DNA from: Shewanella piezotolerans WP3 | GTDB taxonomy: Bacteria; Pseudomonadota; Gammaproteobacteria; Enterobacterales; Shewanellaceae | DNA length: 64,000 bases | Assembly (NCBI RefSeq): GCF_000014885.1 | Contig: NC_011566.1 | Span: forward strand, 4,073,501 to 4,137,500 | Direction: 5' to 3' | Shown here: positions 26,850 to 36,052 of the stretch, one piece after another | Layout: each line of letters begins with the position of its first letter | Position numbering within the stretch: position 1 is the first letter of the stretch | The notes under the pieces: generated by a model | Told to the model about the DNA's origin: nothing | Databases searched by the model: none | What the model saw: the letters and a program-made list of their open reading frames with translations, nothing else | Translations under genes and position numbers: made by a program

Positions 26850-27018
26850 AATCTCAGCTATCTAATTAATAAATAAGCGAATAGTAAAACTGAGTCGTTA
26901 TGTTGTCAGCGTATTTTCATAATGGCTGCAAACTGCAGCAATACATTGATTAAACAGGTAGAACAACGCACATCAGGTCAATCTAGCGCTAAAGTTAGTG
27001 ACTGTATACGTTGACCTA

Positions 27019-27277
27019 TACCCGTTCTACTTGAATATGCTCGTTTCAGAGGCTATGGACAGTTCAATTCTAGGCGCATTAACGTAGAAATGGTTATTCC
27101 TTTTAAGTTAATGCAACAACGAAGTGGGCTGGCACAAAACCTTCTGCGATGGGGTTTGATGGGCTTTACTCTGTGTTATTGATCTTACTAAAGGAACGAC
27201 CATTAATGGCAATCAATGCCTTGATTAAAGCCCATTAAATTCCCACTGAACCCTGCATCTTCAGGTAGAACGGGGAT
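27019..27277. mobile_element. MITE-like element, ends ACCCGTTCTACTTGAA (type 3)
   Basis: A 259-bp non-coding element. Left end acccgttctacttgaatatgc near 27021; the right end is its near-exact inverted copy (gcatcttcaggtagaacgggg, to 27275). An internal hairpin uses gcattaac / gttaatgc-like arms (27076-27114). The shared 40-bp core is at 27089-27127 on the plus strand. It lies only 6 bp after the stop of the small membrane-protein gene and 170 bp upstream of scsB. No ORF of its own. Confidence 0.7.
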
Positions 27278-27282
27278 TGTCC

Positions 27283-27633
27283 TTACTCTTGAAATCGGCA
27301 AAAACAGAGATGTATTCGCCTGGGCTTAGGCAAAGTGGGGATATCGAAAATCCGAGGTAATTGACGGAAAATAATCGGTAATAGCGGAATGAAAAATAGC
27401 AATAACAAAACAAGGTTTAAATTGGGCTCATCCATGCAAACTCGCAATGATTTTTCAGACAGTTCACACGTCTCTAGCGTTAACTCCTCCATTGACGAGC
27501 TTTGGCTTTGTAAACTCAACTGTGGCGTTTCTTCTCCAACAAGCTGATTTATGCTGCGTAATATTCCGCTGTTTTGCATCAAACACAAAATGACCAACAC
27601 AGTAAAAACCATGACGATCGAATTTCTAGCCAT
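27283..27633 (-). CDS. Small membrane protein upstream of scsB, function unknown
   Basis: From ATG 27633 this gives 116 aa (MARNSIVMVFTVLVILCL...); an upstream TTG at 27678 would add 15. There are two hydrophobic helices (residues about 5-20 and 70-88). Between them is a periplasmic-looking loop with two Cys (ETCELSEKSLRVCMDEP) and at the end a basic tail with Cys-Phe-Cys. Same strand and just upstream of scsBCD, with a mobile element between. Two loop cysteines next to a thiol-redox operon suggest a metal or thiol role, but this is inference. The gene may be reading through the element boundary at its 3' end. Confidence 0.55.
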   Translation of the reverse strand: MARNSIVMVFTVLVILCLMQNSGILRSINQLVGEETPQLSLQSQSSSMEELTLETCELSEKSLRVCMDEPNLNLVLLLLFFIPLLPIIFRQLPRIFDIPTLPKPRRIHLCFCRFQE

Positions 27634-27879
27634 TGCTACTTTACAAAAAAAACGGATAACGCACTCCCGATGTATCAATGATTACCAATGCCTTGCAGTT
27701 ATTAAAAGATAAGACCGACTATTCGCGGATTTAGTTCATCACTAGATGAAAATATATTAGAGCACAGAGCAACAATGACGAGTAACGCTTTTTATAAACA
27801 CTTATCAGCTAACACACAGCGAAAATATACCGATTTAAAGTTCAACATCCTCACTTAAAGCCCCTGGAGCCGTATACCG

Positions 27880-28293
27880 ATGAGCCAGTTTGTTACCGAT
27901 AACAGCAAAGAGTTTGCCCTATCCGTCGAAGATAAAATTGCAGAGTCTATACCAATCAGTATAAGAAGTTGATCTACTCAGAGTGTATTTGGCAAGCTAA
28001 TGCAAGGTGACAACGGTGAACTGTTGGCAGTTTTTTCAGGACGCACTTTTGGCAACTGGTTAATGATTGATTACCTGTGGGTATCGGAGGGTCTACGAGG
28101 GCAAAATATCGGCCACCAACTATTAGCAGAAGCTGAACGGCTAGCACTTGCGAAAAGCTGCAAATTTGCCATTCTAGATACGTTAAACTTTCAAGCTAAG
28201 CCCTTCTATGAAGCGAGGGGTTATCAAGTGCAGTGGACACAAGCAGCGTACCCAAAGACGGGTTGTAAATATTTTATGGTTAAAACCTTATAA
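27880..28293 (+). pseudogene. GNAT acetyltransferase gene broken by a type-1 element end
   Basis: The 5' part (MSQFVTDNSKEFALSVEDKIAESI) starts at ATG 27880 with a GGAG-containing leader (CCCTGGAGCCGTATACCG). It runs into the ataccaatcagtataa end of the type-1 element at 27949, and an in-frame TGA follows at 27970. The reading frame resumes after the insertion and carries the diagnostic GNAT acetyl-CoA motif (LWVSEGLRGQNIGHQLLAEAE) and the family ending (LDTLNFQAKPFYEARGYQVQW, split). About 20-30 residues of the usual N-terminal half seem replaced. An ORF starting at ATG 28000 could give a truncated protein lacking the first strands; it is unlikely to be active. Confidence 0.75.
27949..28007 (+). 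mobile_element. Solo end of the type-1 element inside the GNAT gene
   Basis: About 58 bp match the right end of the 18710-19036 element read on the minus strand. The first 34 bases from taccaatcag are identical and the next 24 are about 75-80% identical; the match stops at caagg (28007). No second inverted end is found nearby, so this is a deletion or imprecise-excision remnant. Confidence 0.75.
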
Positions 28294-28318
28294 CCCAATT
28301 GTTGTGGCGAAGAGATAT

Positions 28319-28347
28319 CAAAAAGGCACTATAAAGTGCCTTTTTAT
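28319..28347. terminator. Bidirectional terminator between the GNAT pseudogene and prmC
   Basis: AAAAAGGCACT-ATAA-AGTGCCTTTTT is a symmetric hairpin with A and T runs on both sides, placed between two converging genes. Confidence 0.9.
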
Positions 28348-28363
28348 CAGAAGTATTAACGCT

Positions 28364-29206
28364 CTATCTTGGCCAACGACCTATGGTGCAACGGTCATTA
28401 CTGCCAAAGTCTCTAACAGTCGCGACATTCTCAAAGCCTAGTTCAATCAACTTTTCTCTCAGTTCAATCGCTTGTTGGTAGCCATGCTCCAGTAACAAGT
28501 AACCGCCAGGGGCTAAATAATCACGGGCACAATTGGCGATATGAAACAGATCGGCAAAGCCTTTTAACGGAGCAGTTAGGGCACTTTGCGGCTCAAATCG
28601 CACATCGCCTTGTGATAGGTGCTCATCTTCTTCGTCGATATATGGCGGGTTAGACACAATCAAGTTAAAGTCGTAACATTCGACCGCATCGAACCAATCA
28701 CTTTGAAACACGTCAACATGTTCAAGTTTTAGGTTAACTCGATTCTCAATCGCTAGCGCAACCGCCTCTTCAACCTTATCGATGGCGCACACTTGCCATT
28801 CATTACGCTCGTGCGCTAATGACAGCGCGATCGCGCCAGTGCCAGTGCCCAAGTCCAATACCCGCGCATTCTCAGCTAAAGGAAGATTGAGCGCCGTTTC
28901 GACTAAGATTTCGGTGTCAGGCCTTGGGATCAAAGTGGTTGGGTTGACTCTAAATGGCAGTGACCAAAACTCTCGCTCACCAACAATATGCGCGATGGGG
29001 TTTCCCCGGAGGCGCTTGGCCAGCATCTGTTTAAACTCAGAGACTTGCGCCGAATCTAAGTCTCTTTCAGGCCAAGTATAGAGGTAACTGCGTGGCTTAT
29101 TAATAATATGCAGCAGCATCACTTCAGCATCCAGCATAGCCGAATCTGAAATAGTCTCTAATTGAGAAGAGGCCCACTTTAGGGCCCCTGATATAGTCAA
29201 TTGCAA
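28364..29206 (-). CDS. prmC: Release-factor glutamine N5-methyltransferase PrmC
   Basis: Methylates the glutamine of the GGQ motif in release factors using S-adenosylmethionine. The 280-aa length is normal. An N-terminal helical domain is followed by a Rossmann methyltransferase with VLDLGTGTGAIALSLA (motif I) and the catalytic SNPPYIDEED. The start codon is TTG at 29206, supported by AAGGA 6 bp upstream. Last gene of hemA-prfA-prmC, 40 bp after prfA, placing the enzyme next to its substrate's gene. Confidence 0.95.
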   Translation of the reverse strand: MQLTISGALKWASSQLETISDSAMLDAEVMLLHIINKPRSYLYTWPERDLDSAQVSEFKQMLAKRLRGNPIAHIVGEREFWSLPFRVNPTTLIPRPDTEILVETALNLPLAENARVLDLGTGTGAIALSLAHERNEWQVCAIDKVEEAVALAIENRVNLKLEHVDVFQSDWFDAVECYDFNLIVSNPPYIDEEDEHLSQGDVRFEPQSALTAPLKGFADLFHIANCARDYLAPGGYLLLEHGYQQAIELREKLIELGFENVATVRDFGSNDRCTIGRWPR

Positions 29207-29246
29207 GGAATGTCCTTATTCATCGAATAACGATAGAACTGAGCCG

Positions 29247-30332
29247 TTAACCTTCGCCAAGAGCTGCAAGCATATCAGCTTGGGTTTCTTGGATTAGAGG
29301 TTCAATCACCACATCGATATCACCTTCCATAAATTCGCCTAAGCGGTATAAGGTAAGGTTTATGCGATGCTCGCTCACTCGACCTTGTGGGAAGTTATAA
29401 GTACGAATACGTTCTGAACGGTCACCACTACTGACTAAGTTACGACGAGTACTATCTTCTTCACTACGGCGCTTTTCATCTTCAACCGCTTGAATTCGAG
29501 CAGAAAGAACACTCATCGCTTGAGCACGGTTTTTGTGCTGCGAGCGTTGGTCTTGGCACTCAACAACAATCCCAGTTGGAATGTGAGTAATACGAATCGC
29601 AGAATCAGTTTTGTTGACGTGCTGTCCGCCCGCACCTGATGCTCGGAAAGTATCAACTTTTAAGTCTGCTTTATTGATCTCAATCGCTTCAGCTTCAGGG
29701 ATTTCTGGTAAAACGATCACTGTACAAGCTGAAGTATGTACTCGGCCTTGAGATTCTGTTTCTGGAACACGTTGCACACGATGCCCACCAGATTCAAATT
29801 TCAGTTTACCGTATACGCCTTCACCACTGATTTTAGCAATCACTTCTTTAAAGCCGCCATGTTCACCTTCGTTGGTGTTCATGACTTCAATTTGCCAACG
29901 GTTGCTTTCAGCATACTTGCTGTACATACGGAACAAATCGCCAGCAAAAATAGCCGCTTCATCACCACCCGCACCAGCGCGAATTTCGATAAAACAGTTA
30001 TTATCATCATTAGGATCTTTTGGAAGTAGCAGAATTTGTAGCTCAGATTCTAACGTTTCTATCGTCTCTTTGGCCGCTTTATACTCTTCTTGAGCCATCT
30101 CTTTCAGCTCGGCATCATCCTCTTCCATCATCTCTTTAGCAGACTCAAGGTCTTCTTCTGCTTGCTGAAAAGATTTAAAAGCTTTAACAACATCCTCTAG
30201 TTGAGAATATTCTTTAGACAAGGCGCGAAAACGCTCTTGATCGGCAATAATGCCTGCATCACTTAGTAGCGCCAATACTTCTTCATTACGTTCAAGCAAG
30301 CCTTCAAGCTTGCGAATTACACTGTCCTTCAT
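29247..30332 (-). CDS. prfA: Peptide chain release factor 1
   Basis: Recognises UAA and UAG stop codons and triggers hydrolysis of peptidyl-tRNA. Standard length of 361 aa. The GGQ catalytic motif is in GAGGQHVNKTDSAIRI. The PxT stop-codon-reading motif appears as Pro-Glu-Thr (RVPETESQGRVHTSACT), where E. coli has Pro-Ala-Thr. It starts 13 bp after the hemA stop codon, consistent with translational coupling in hemA-prfA-prmC. Confidence 0.97.
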   Translation of the reverse strand: MKDSVIRKLEGLLERNEEVLALLSDAGIIADQERFRALSKEYSQLEDVVKAFKSFQQAEEDLESAKEMMEEDDAELKEMAQEEYKAAKETIETLESELQILLLPKDPNDDNNCFIEIRAGAGGDEAAIFAGDLFRMYSKYAESNRWQIEVMNTNEGEHGGFKEVIAKISGEGVYGKLKFESGGHRVQRVPETESQGRVHTSACTVIVLPEIPEAEAIEINKADLKVDTFRASGAGGQHVNKTDSAIRITHIPTGIVVECQDQRSQHKNRAQAMSVLSARIQAVEDEKRRSEEDSTRRNLVSSGDRSERIRTYNFPQGRVSEHRINLTLYRLGEFMEGDIDVVIEPLIQETQADMLAALGEG

Positions 30333-30345
30333 TAAAACGCTAACC

Positions 30346-31596
30346 TTAGTCTTTATCTAGTCCGAGCATCGTCCTTAATTGTCCAAGTGAATTGAGATCA
30401 CCTTGGCGACTCGCAGCAGTAAGCGCTTGGGTCGGTGCATGGATCAATTTATTGGTCAGCTTATTAGCAAGTTCAAGTAACACTTGCTCGCTATTACCAC
30501 CTTGGGCCAACTTGTTGACCGCTCGCTCTACCAATTCATCTTTTATCGCCATACTTTGAGTACGATATTCACGGATACTGTCAACCGACTCTAATGAGCG
30601 GATCCACTCCATAAACTGATAAGATTGATCGTCTGCAATTAATTCTGCTTGCTCGGCAGCCTCTCTTCGAGAAGCCATATTCTGTTCAATGATGCTTTGC
30701 AGGTCATCGACGGTGTATAGAAACGCATCATCCAGATCCGCTACTTCGGCCTCAATATCTCGAGGAACTGCTATATCTACCAACAACATAGGTTGATGAC
30801 GACGCTGCTTAAGCGCTTTTTCTACCATGCCTTTACCAAGGATCGGTAATGGGCTAGCCGTAGAGGATATCACGATATCGGCCTTAGGGAGAAAGTCTGG
30901 GATCTGTTCGAGTGTAATTGCAGTTGCACCGAACTCGTCACACATGGCTTCAGCACGTGAAATTGTTCGGTTTGCCACCACCATTGTTTTAACGCCATTA
31001 TCTTTTAAATGACGTGCCACTAACTCTATGGTCTCACCTGCGCCTACAAGTAATACCTGCGTGGTGCTCAGCGATGAAAAGATATGCTTAGCCATACTCA
31101 CAGCAGCAAAGGCAACCGATACAGCAGCAGCCCCGATCTCAGTCTCGGTTCGAATCTTTTTAGCCACTGAAAAAGTGTTCTGAAATAAGCGATCCATTGT
31201 GGTTGCAACAGTGCCCGCTTCTTTAGCTTTTACAAAAGACTGTTTAACTTGACCTAAGATTTGAGGCTCGCCCAAGATCAACGAGTCCAGTCCAGCAGAA
31301 ACGCGCATTAAATGTTTAACCGCTTCCTGATCCTTAAATTGATACAGACAGGGCTCTACATCGGCATGAGAAAGTTGATGATAATCTTCTAACCATTGGA
31401 CAACGTCAGCCTCTTCACCGTTGTTACAGTAAAGCTCTGTGCGATTACAGGTAGAGATAATGACGGCTTCGCCCGACTGAGTGTGCGTTGCAAGACTCTT
31501 CATAGCATCATGAATTCTGTCTGGTGCGAAAGCGACTTTCTCACGTAGGTCGACCGTGGCCGTTTTATGATTTATTCCGATTGCTACAAGGCTCAT
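30346..31596 (-). CDS. hemA: Glutamyl-tRNA reductase
   Basis: First step of C5 heme synthesis: NADPH reduces glutamyl-tRNA to glutamate-1-semialdehyde. Length 416 aa. The nucleophile Cys50 sits in ISTCNRTELY. The NADPH-binding Rossmann segment is VLLVGAGETIELVARHL, followed by VANRT. A C-terminal dimerisation helix completes the protein. First gene of hemA-prfA-prmC. It is divergent from lolB across a 270-bp A+T-rich gap that should hold both promoters. Confidence 0.97.
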   Translation of the reverse strand: MSLVAIGINHKTATVDLREKVAFAPDRIHDAMKSLATHTQSGEAVIISTCNRTELYCNNGEEADVVQWLEDYHQLSHADVEPCLYQFKDQEAVKHLMRVSAGLDSLILGEPQILGQVKQSFVKAKEAGTVATTMDRLFQNTFSVAKKIRTETEIGAAAVSVAFAAVSMAKHIFSSLSTTQVLLVGAGETIELVARHLKDNGVKTMVVANRTISRAEAMCDEFGATAITLEQIPDFLPKADIVISSTASPLPILGKGMVEKALKQRRHQPMLLVDIAVPRDIEAEVADLDDAFLYTVDDLQSIIEQNMASRREAAEQAELIADDQSYQFMEWIRSLESVDSIREYRTQSMAIKDELVERAVNKLAQGGNSEQVLLELANKLTNKLIHAPTQALTAASRQGDLNSLGQLRTMLGLDKD

Positions 31597-31866
31597 TTGA
31601 CTCGTTCTGGACTCTTGGGCATCTTATTTATTGGTGCCATTCTACTGAATTGGCTTTGTTAAAAACAGAATACGCTTAACAAAACCGAATAATAATCTCT
31701 GTTCTTACCCATTTTTCCAATTAGCGTCACCTTTTTAACTATTTTTAAATAGCTATGACAGCAATTGACGACAATAAACATTGTGCAAATGGTTATTTTT
31801 TGCATTAGGGCATTGGTAAATTTACCAACCCCTCGTATCATAAGGGCTCTTTTATATCAGTAATAG

Positions 31867-32532
31867 ATGAATAATTTGAGCAGCTTCACAAAAAACACTT
31901 ATGCATGGGTGATATTGAGCTTTATTTTCATTAGCGGTTGCTCAACTACCATACCAGACAACTTAGTTCCCGTCTCTGTCGAGCAGGCCGAACAAGCGCA
32001 AGCTTGGGAAATGCAAGGCAAACTTGCGGTGCGTACCGCTGACGATAAATTTAGTACGAATCTGTATTGGTTGCACACACAAACTTCCGATGAGTTAACA
32101 CTAACCACAATGTTAGGTACTACGGTACTGAGTTTATCCAGTACTGCCGGTGATACATTATTAGAACTCGATGGTAAGACCTATACCGATACCAATGCCC
32201 AACGCCTACTCGCGCGTATTACCGGTTGGACGATTCCTATCGATGCCTTACCGCTTTGGATCACAGGACAACTCAGCGAGGGGGATAAAGTGATGAGCCA
32301 AGATTCACTCAATCGTCCTATCAAGCTCATCAATTTAAATCAACGTCCTGCTTGGGAAGTCAGCTTTAAGAGTTGGCAAACCCAAAGTGGCGCTGAGTTA
32401 CCGCGATTGCTAGAGATAAATCGTGATGATATTCGACTTAAAATTCAGGTCAGTAAGTGGCAAGCTCTTCTTCCTGAAAAACAAATAGTGACCAATCAAC
32501 CAAATTCCACTGCCAATGAGTCTTCTTTATGA
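31867..32532 (+). CDS. lolB: Outer-membrane lipoprotein LolB
   Basis: Receives lipoproteins from periplasmic LolA and inserts them in the outer membrane. 221 aa, with a lipoprotein signal peptide ending in the lipobox ISGC (Cys25). The mature part starts with the family's WEMQGKLAVRTADDKFS segment (compare E. coli LolB around WQMRGKI). The stop overlaps the ispE start by 4 bp (ATGA), giving translational coupling. Divergent from hemA, as in most gamma-proteobacteria. Confidence 0.93.
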   Translation: MNNLSSFTKNTYAWVILSFIFISGCSTTIPDNLVPVSVEQAEQAQAWEMQGKLAVRTADDKFSTNLYWLHTQTSDELTLTTMLGTTVLSLSSTAGDTLLELDGKTYTDTNAQRLLARITGWTIPIDALPLWITGQLSEGDKVMSQDSLNRPIKLINLNQRPAWEVSFKSWQTQSGAELPRLLEINRDDIRLKIQVSKWQALLPEKQIVTNQPNSTANESSL

Positions 32533-33383
32533 CAGCAGCACTTTCATTAGGTTGGCCTGCACCAGCCAAACTCAACCTTTTCCTGCATATCAATGGTCGC
32601 CGCGAAGATGGTTATCACGAACTGCAAACACTGTTTCAATTTATCGAGCATTGTGACTTTCTCGACTTTAAGGTTACTGAGAACACAAATTTGAAACTGC
32701 ATTCAAATATGTCTACTGTTGTCGCCGATAACGATAACTTAATTCTGCGAGCCGCAAAATCGTTGCAAGAGTATAGCCAATGCCAACAAGGCGCTGAAAT
32801 TTGGTTAGATAAACGCTTGCCCATGGGAGGCGGTTTAGGTGGAGGTTCATCCGATGCGGCAACCACTTTAGTCGCACTAAATTCGCTTTGGGGGCTGAAT
32901 ATCCCCATAGATGAACTTGCCAAAATAGGACTAAAGCTTGGCGCTGATGTCCCTGTTTTTATTAATGGTTTCTCAGCTTTTGCTGAAGGTGTTGGTGAGC
33001 AATTACAGCCCGTTTACCCTCCTCAGCCTTGGTACCTTGTAGTGGTGCCAGATGTGCATGTATCAACAGCCGAAATTTTCCAAGATCCAGCATTGCCTCG
33101 CAATACTCCCAAGCATTCATTAACTTCCTTAATGGAAAGCCCATGGAAAAATGATTGCCAAGAACTGGTCGCAAAACACTCTCCCCAAGTTGCCAAAGCC
33201 TTAGCGTGGCTGCTAGAATATGCGCCGTCCAGAATGACCGGAACCGGAGCATGTGTTTTCGGTCAATTCGAACAGGAGCAACAAGCTAAAGACGCCTTGG
33301 CAAAACTGCCTACGTCGATGAATGGCTTTGTTGCCAAAGGGGCAAATAAATCGCCATTAATGCTGAGATTAGCTCAGTGTTAA
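32529..33383 (+). CDS. ispE: 4-diphosphocytidyl-2-C-methyl-D-erythritol kinase
   Basis: GHMP-family kinase phosphorylating CDP-methylerythritol in the MEP isoprenoid pathway. 284 aa. N-terminal substrate segment PAPAKLNLFLHINGRREDGYHEL; ATP-binding glycine loop PMGGGLGGGSSDAAT; C-terminal RMTGTGACVFGQF. ATG 32529 overlaps the lolB stop. The downstream gap to prs is about 60 bp; lolB-ispE-prs is the usual order. Confidence 0.96.
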   Translation: MTAALSLGWPAPAKLNLFLHINGRREDGYHELQTLFQFIEHCDFLDFKVTENTNLKLHSNMSTVVADNDNLILRAAKSLQEYSQCQQGAEIWLDKRLPMGGGLGGGSSDAATTLVALNSLWGLNIPIDELAKIGLKLGADVPVFINGFSAFAEGVGEQLQPVYPPQPWYLVVVPDVHVSTAEIFQDPALPRNTPKHSLTSLMESPWKNDCQELVAKHSPQVAKALAWLLEYAPSRMTGTGACVFGQFEQEQQAKDALAKLPTSMNGFVAKGANKSPLMLRLAQC

Positions 33384-33447
33384 CTATATCTGGGATACCT
33401 TTTAAGTCCCAGCCACTATCATGAAGCATACGCCTGAGGTTCATACA

Positions 33448-34395
33448 GTGCCTGACATTAAACTTTTTGCCGGTAACGCAACACCTAGTCTCGCTAAGAA
33501 GATAGCCGATCGTCTATTTTGTAAACTTGGAGACGCAGAAGTAGGCGTTTTCAGTGACGGCGAAATCAGTGTCCAGATAAATGAAAATGTACGTGGTGCG
33601 GATGTATTCATCATTCAATCTACTTGTGCGCCGACTAACGACAACCTAATGGAACTTATCGTTATGGTTGACGCACTTCGTCGTGCTTCTGCTGGTCGTA
33701 TTACGGCAGTTATCCCTTACTTCGGTTATGCTCGCCAAGACCGTCGTGTTCGCAGTGCTCGTGTACCAATTACCGCAAAAGTCGTTGCAGATTTCCTTTC
33801 AAGCGTTGGTGTTGACCGCGTATTGACATGTGATTTACACGCAGAACAAATCCAAGGTTTCTTTGACGTTCCTGTTGATAACGTATTCGGTAGCCCTGTG
33901 TTACTTGAAGATATGTTAGCAAAGAATTTAGAGAACCCAGTGGTTGTCTCTCCAGATATCGGTGGCGTAGTACGTGCTCGTGCGGTCGCTAAGCTTCTTG
34001 ACGATTCTGACTTAGCAATTATCGACAAACGTCGTCCACAAGCAAACGTTGCCCAAGTAATGCATATTATTGGTGATGTTCAGGGCCGTGACTGCATCAT
34101 TGTTGATGACATGATTGATACTGGCGGAACGCTTTGTAAAGCGGCTGAAGCATTAAAAGAGCACGGTGCAAACCGCGTATTTGCTTATGCAACTCACCCA
34201 GTATTCTCAGGTAATGCAGCGAAAAATATCGCTGAGTCTGTCATCGATGAAGTGATTGTTACTGATACGATCCCATTAAGCCCTGAAATTGCAGCGCTTG
34301 AAAAAGTTTCTCAGCTAACCATGTCTACGGTTATGGCTGAAGCTATTCGTCGCGTAAGCAACGAAGAGTCAATCTCAGCGATGTTTAAGCACTAA
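33448..34395 (+). CDS. prs: Ribose-phosphate pyrophosphokinase
   Basis: Makes PRPP from ribose-5-phosphate and ATP for nucleotide, His and Trp synthesis. An open frame begins at ATG 33421. The GTG at 33448 has TGAGGT 7 bp before it and gives exactly the 315-aa protein starting (M)PDIKLFAGNATPSLA, the family standard. Motifs: RQDRR catalytic flexible-loop area (YARQDRRVRSARVPITA) and PRPP loop DDMIDTGGTLCKAAEAL. Followed by a strong terminator. Confidence 0.96.
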   Translation: MPDIKLFAGNATPSLAKKIADRLFCKLGDAEVGVFSDGEISVQINENVRGADVFIIQSTCAPTNDNLMELIVMVDALRRASAGRITAVIPYFGYARQDRRVRSARVPITAKVVADFLSSVGVDRVLTCDLHAEQIQGFFDVPVDNVFGSPVLLEDMLAKNLENPVVVSPDIGGVVRARAVAKLLDDSDLAIIDKRRPQANVAQVMHIIGDVQGRDCIIVDDMIDTGGTLCKAAEALKEHGANRVFAYATHPVFSGNAAKNIAESVIDEVIVTDTIPLSPEIAALEKVSQLTMSTVMAEAIRRVSNEESISAMFKH

Positions 34396-34426
34396 TAACT
34401 TCGCTTAGGCTTAATGCTGAAATAAG

Positions 34427-34454
34427 AAACGCACTCCATTGAGTGCGTTTTTTT
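34427..34454 (+). terminator. Rho-independent terminator after prs
   Basis: AAACGCACTC-CATT-GAGTGCGTTT followed by T5 is a 10-bp stem 32 bp after the prs stop. Confidence 0.92.
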
Positions 34455-34505
34455 ATCCCTAACATTTATTGCTAAGCAGATATTCCCTCACCGAGCACAC
34501 TGACA

Positions 34506-35864
34506 TTATAGCGACACTTGCTCTCTATGCGCCCAGACCATTGTCTCTCCCCAGAGGGGAAGCATCCATACACCGCTATCATCATCTTGGTAAACCTGTC
34601 TGATCACCATCTGCTCATTCTGCAAAACGTTCTTGCGGATCTCTCTATAAATCGTTGCCGATTCCTTTGAAACTTGCTGAGGGCTGGTAAAGCTGCGCTC
34701 ATCAACGTCGACTAGAAATGTTTTGACGACTTTGCCATCAATAAGAGACTGCTTCAGTTTAAAGTCACCGCTAAATTGATACCTTATCGAGATCTCTCTG
34801 AGCATATCATCGGTTATACAAGCTGCAGCCACCAGCTTACCGCGGTTATCTGAATCAAATATCATTGATAATCTAACATCGGCTCTGACAACATTTTTTG
34901 TATCTGAGTAGTAATAAACATCCGCCCGATAAACATCTTCAACCACGCCGCTATTCTCTGTTTCAAACTTGTCGAGCAAAATCTTGTTATAGGTAACTTG
35001 CTCCATCCTCAGTTTAGTATCAGCCAACCACTGAATGTCTAGCGGGGTCACTGGCGCATCAGCAGTCCTCACTAAGTTAAGTGGCTGCCTATCACTGCAA
35101 GTGCTGCCAAAGTCATTACACAGTGCTATTGACTCATACTGACCATTGTCATAAGTAAATAACTGTTTTTCACTGGAAGCAGCTAGGACGTCTTCATAAT
35201 TGAACCAGTTCGCAATCAGCTCATCAGCGCTCGTCGCTTGCTGAGAGGTGTCGGTTGATTGTGAATCTAAGAAGACCTTACTGACTAGAGAAGAAGTATG
35301 ATTAAACTCAAAATTTTGAGTTGTGATGGCTGCGATCTGTGGCTTGGCGAGAAGCGCAATATAATTAACAGCCTTTTTCAGCCCACCAGAAAAATGCAGC
35401 GTGATGATAATGCCAGCCAAAACGACCAGCGTAGACCATACTATGCGGCTTGCTAGATTGATATTAAGACGCTTACTCTTAAATGCAACATGCCCCTCTT
35501 CAGTCTGTGGTTGAACAGCGGTTGATACCGTTTCCGCCTTAGTTTCATCAGTAGCAATATCGTGTTCATCAACGATACACAAACTATAGCCATAACGTGG
35601 AATATTCTTCAGCTCGATGTCAGTTTGTGCCACCAGCTTTTTTCTCAAACTGCTCATGCACTGGGTTAAAGATGAGGGTGCGACAACACGCCCAGGCCAA
35701 CCCGCAGTATTCAATTGCTCTTTGCTTACAACGTCACCTACATGGCTGACTAAGCATTTTAAAACTTCTAATTCAGCAAGAGAAAGAGCATGCCGTTCTG
35801 TCGTGCGCAAATCGACTAAGTCTCTTGCATCTAAATCTATAATTAAAAATTCGGTAATTTTCAC
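34506..35864 (-). CDS. ToxR/CadC-like membrane-bound transcriptional regulator
   Basis: A 452-aa one-component regulator. Residues about 15-100 form an OmpR-type winged helix (LSLAELEVLKCLVSHVGDVVSKEQL ... SLTQCMSSLRKKL ... RYGYSL), without a receiver domain. One membrane helix follows (about 138-157, TLVVLAGIIITLHF), then a periplasmic domain of about 290 residues with few Cys and no recognised fold. This CadC/ToxR plan couples a periplasmic signal to promoter binding in the cytoplasm. It lies immediately downstream of the UndA-like cytochrome on the same strand, but a terminator separates them. Control of that cytochrome is a reasonable hypothesis only. Confidence 0.82.
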   Translation of the reverse strand: MKITEFLIIDLDARDLVDLRTTERHALSLAELEVLKCLVSHVGDVVSKEQLNTAGWPGRVVAPSSLTQCMSSLRKKLVAQTDIELKNIPRYGYSLCIVDEHDIATDETKAETVSTAVQPQTEEGHVAFKSKRLNINLASRIVWSTLVVLAGIIITLHFSGGLKKAVNYIALLAKPQIAAITTQNFEFNHTSSLVSKVFLDSQSTDTSQQATSADELIANWFNYEDVLAASSEKQLFTYDNGQYESIALCNDFGSTCSDRQPLNLVRTADAPVTPLDIQWLADTKLRMEQVTYNKILLDKFETENSGVVEDVYRADVYYYSDTKNVVRADVRLSMIFDSDNRGKLVAAACITDDMLREISIRYQFSGDFKLKQSLIDGKVVKTFLVDVDERSFTSPQQVSKESATIYREIRKNVLQNEQMVIRQVYQDDDSGVWMLPLWGETMVWAHREQVSL

Positions 35865-35997
35865 AAGCTAACCCCTACTTCCTACCATCCCTGTAGCTTC
35901 CCCTAGGTTATTCTAAGTCTTTGACGCTCTTTTTAATCTGACCCGATTAAAGGTTTTAGAAAAAGAGTTGAGACTTTGTTAATAATTGTGACCCTGT

Positions 35998-36026
35998 TAA
36001 AAAAAGACCCTAGCAAAATGCTAGGG
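35998..36026 (-). terminator. Rho-independent terminator after the multiheme cytochrome
   Basis: Read on the minus strand, CCCTAGCA-TTT-TGCTAGGG is followed by a T-rich tract. It sits 27 bp beyond the cytochrome stop codon. Confidence 0.85.
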
Positions 36027-36052
36027 CCAAAATAATTGCAGGGGGATAAACT

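Noticed and set aside
31597..31866. 60-codon minus-strand frame in the hemA-lolB gap
   Set aside because: A+T-rich, no ribosome site, and the region must hold two divergent promoters.
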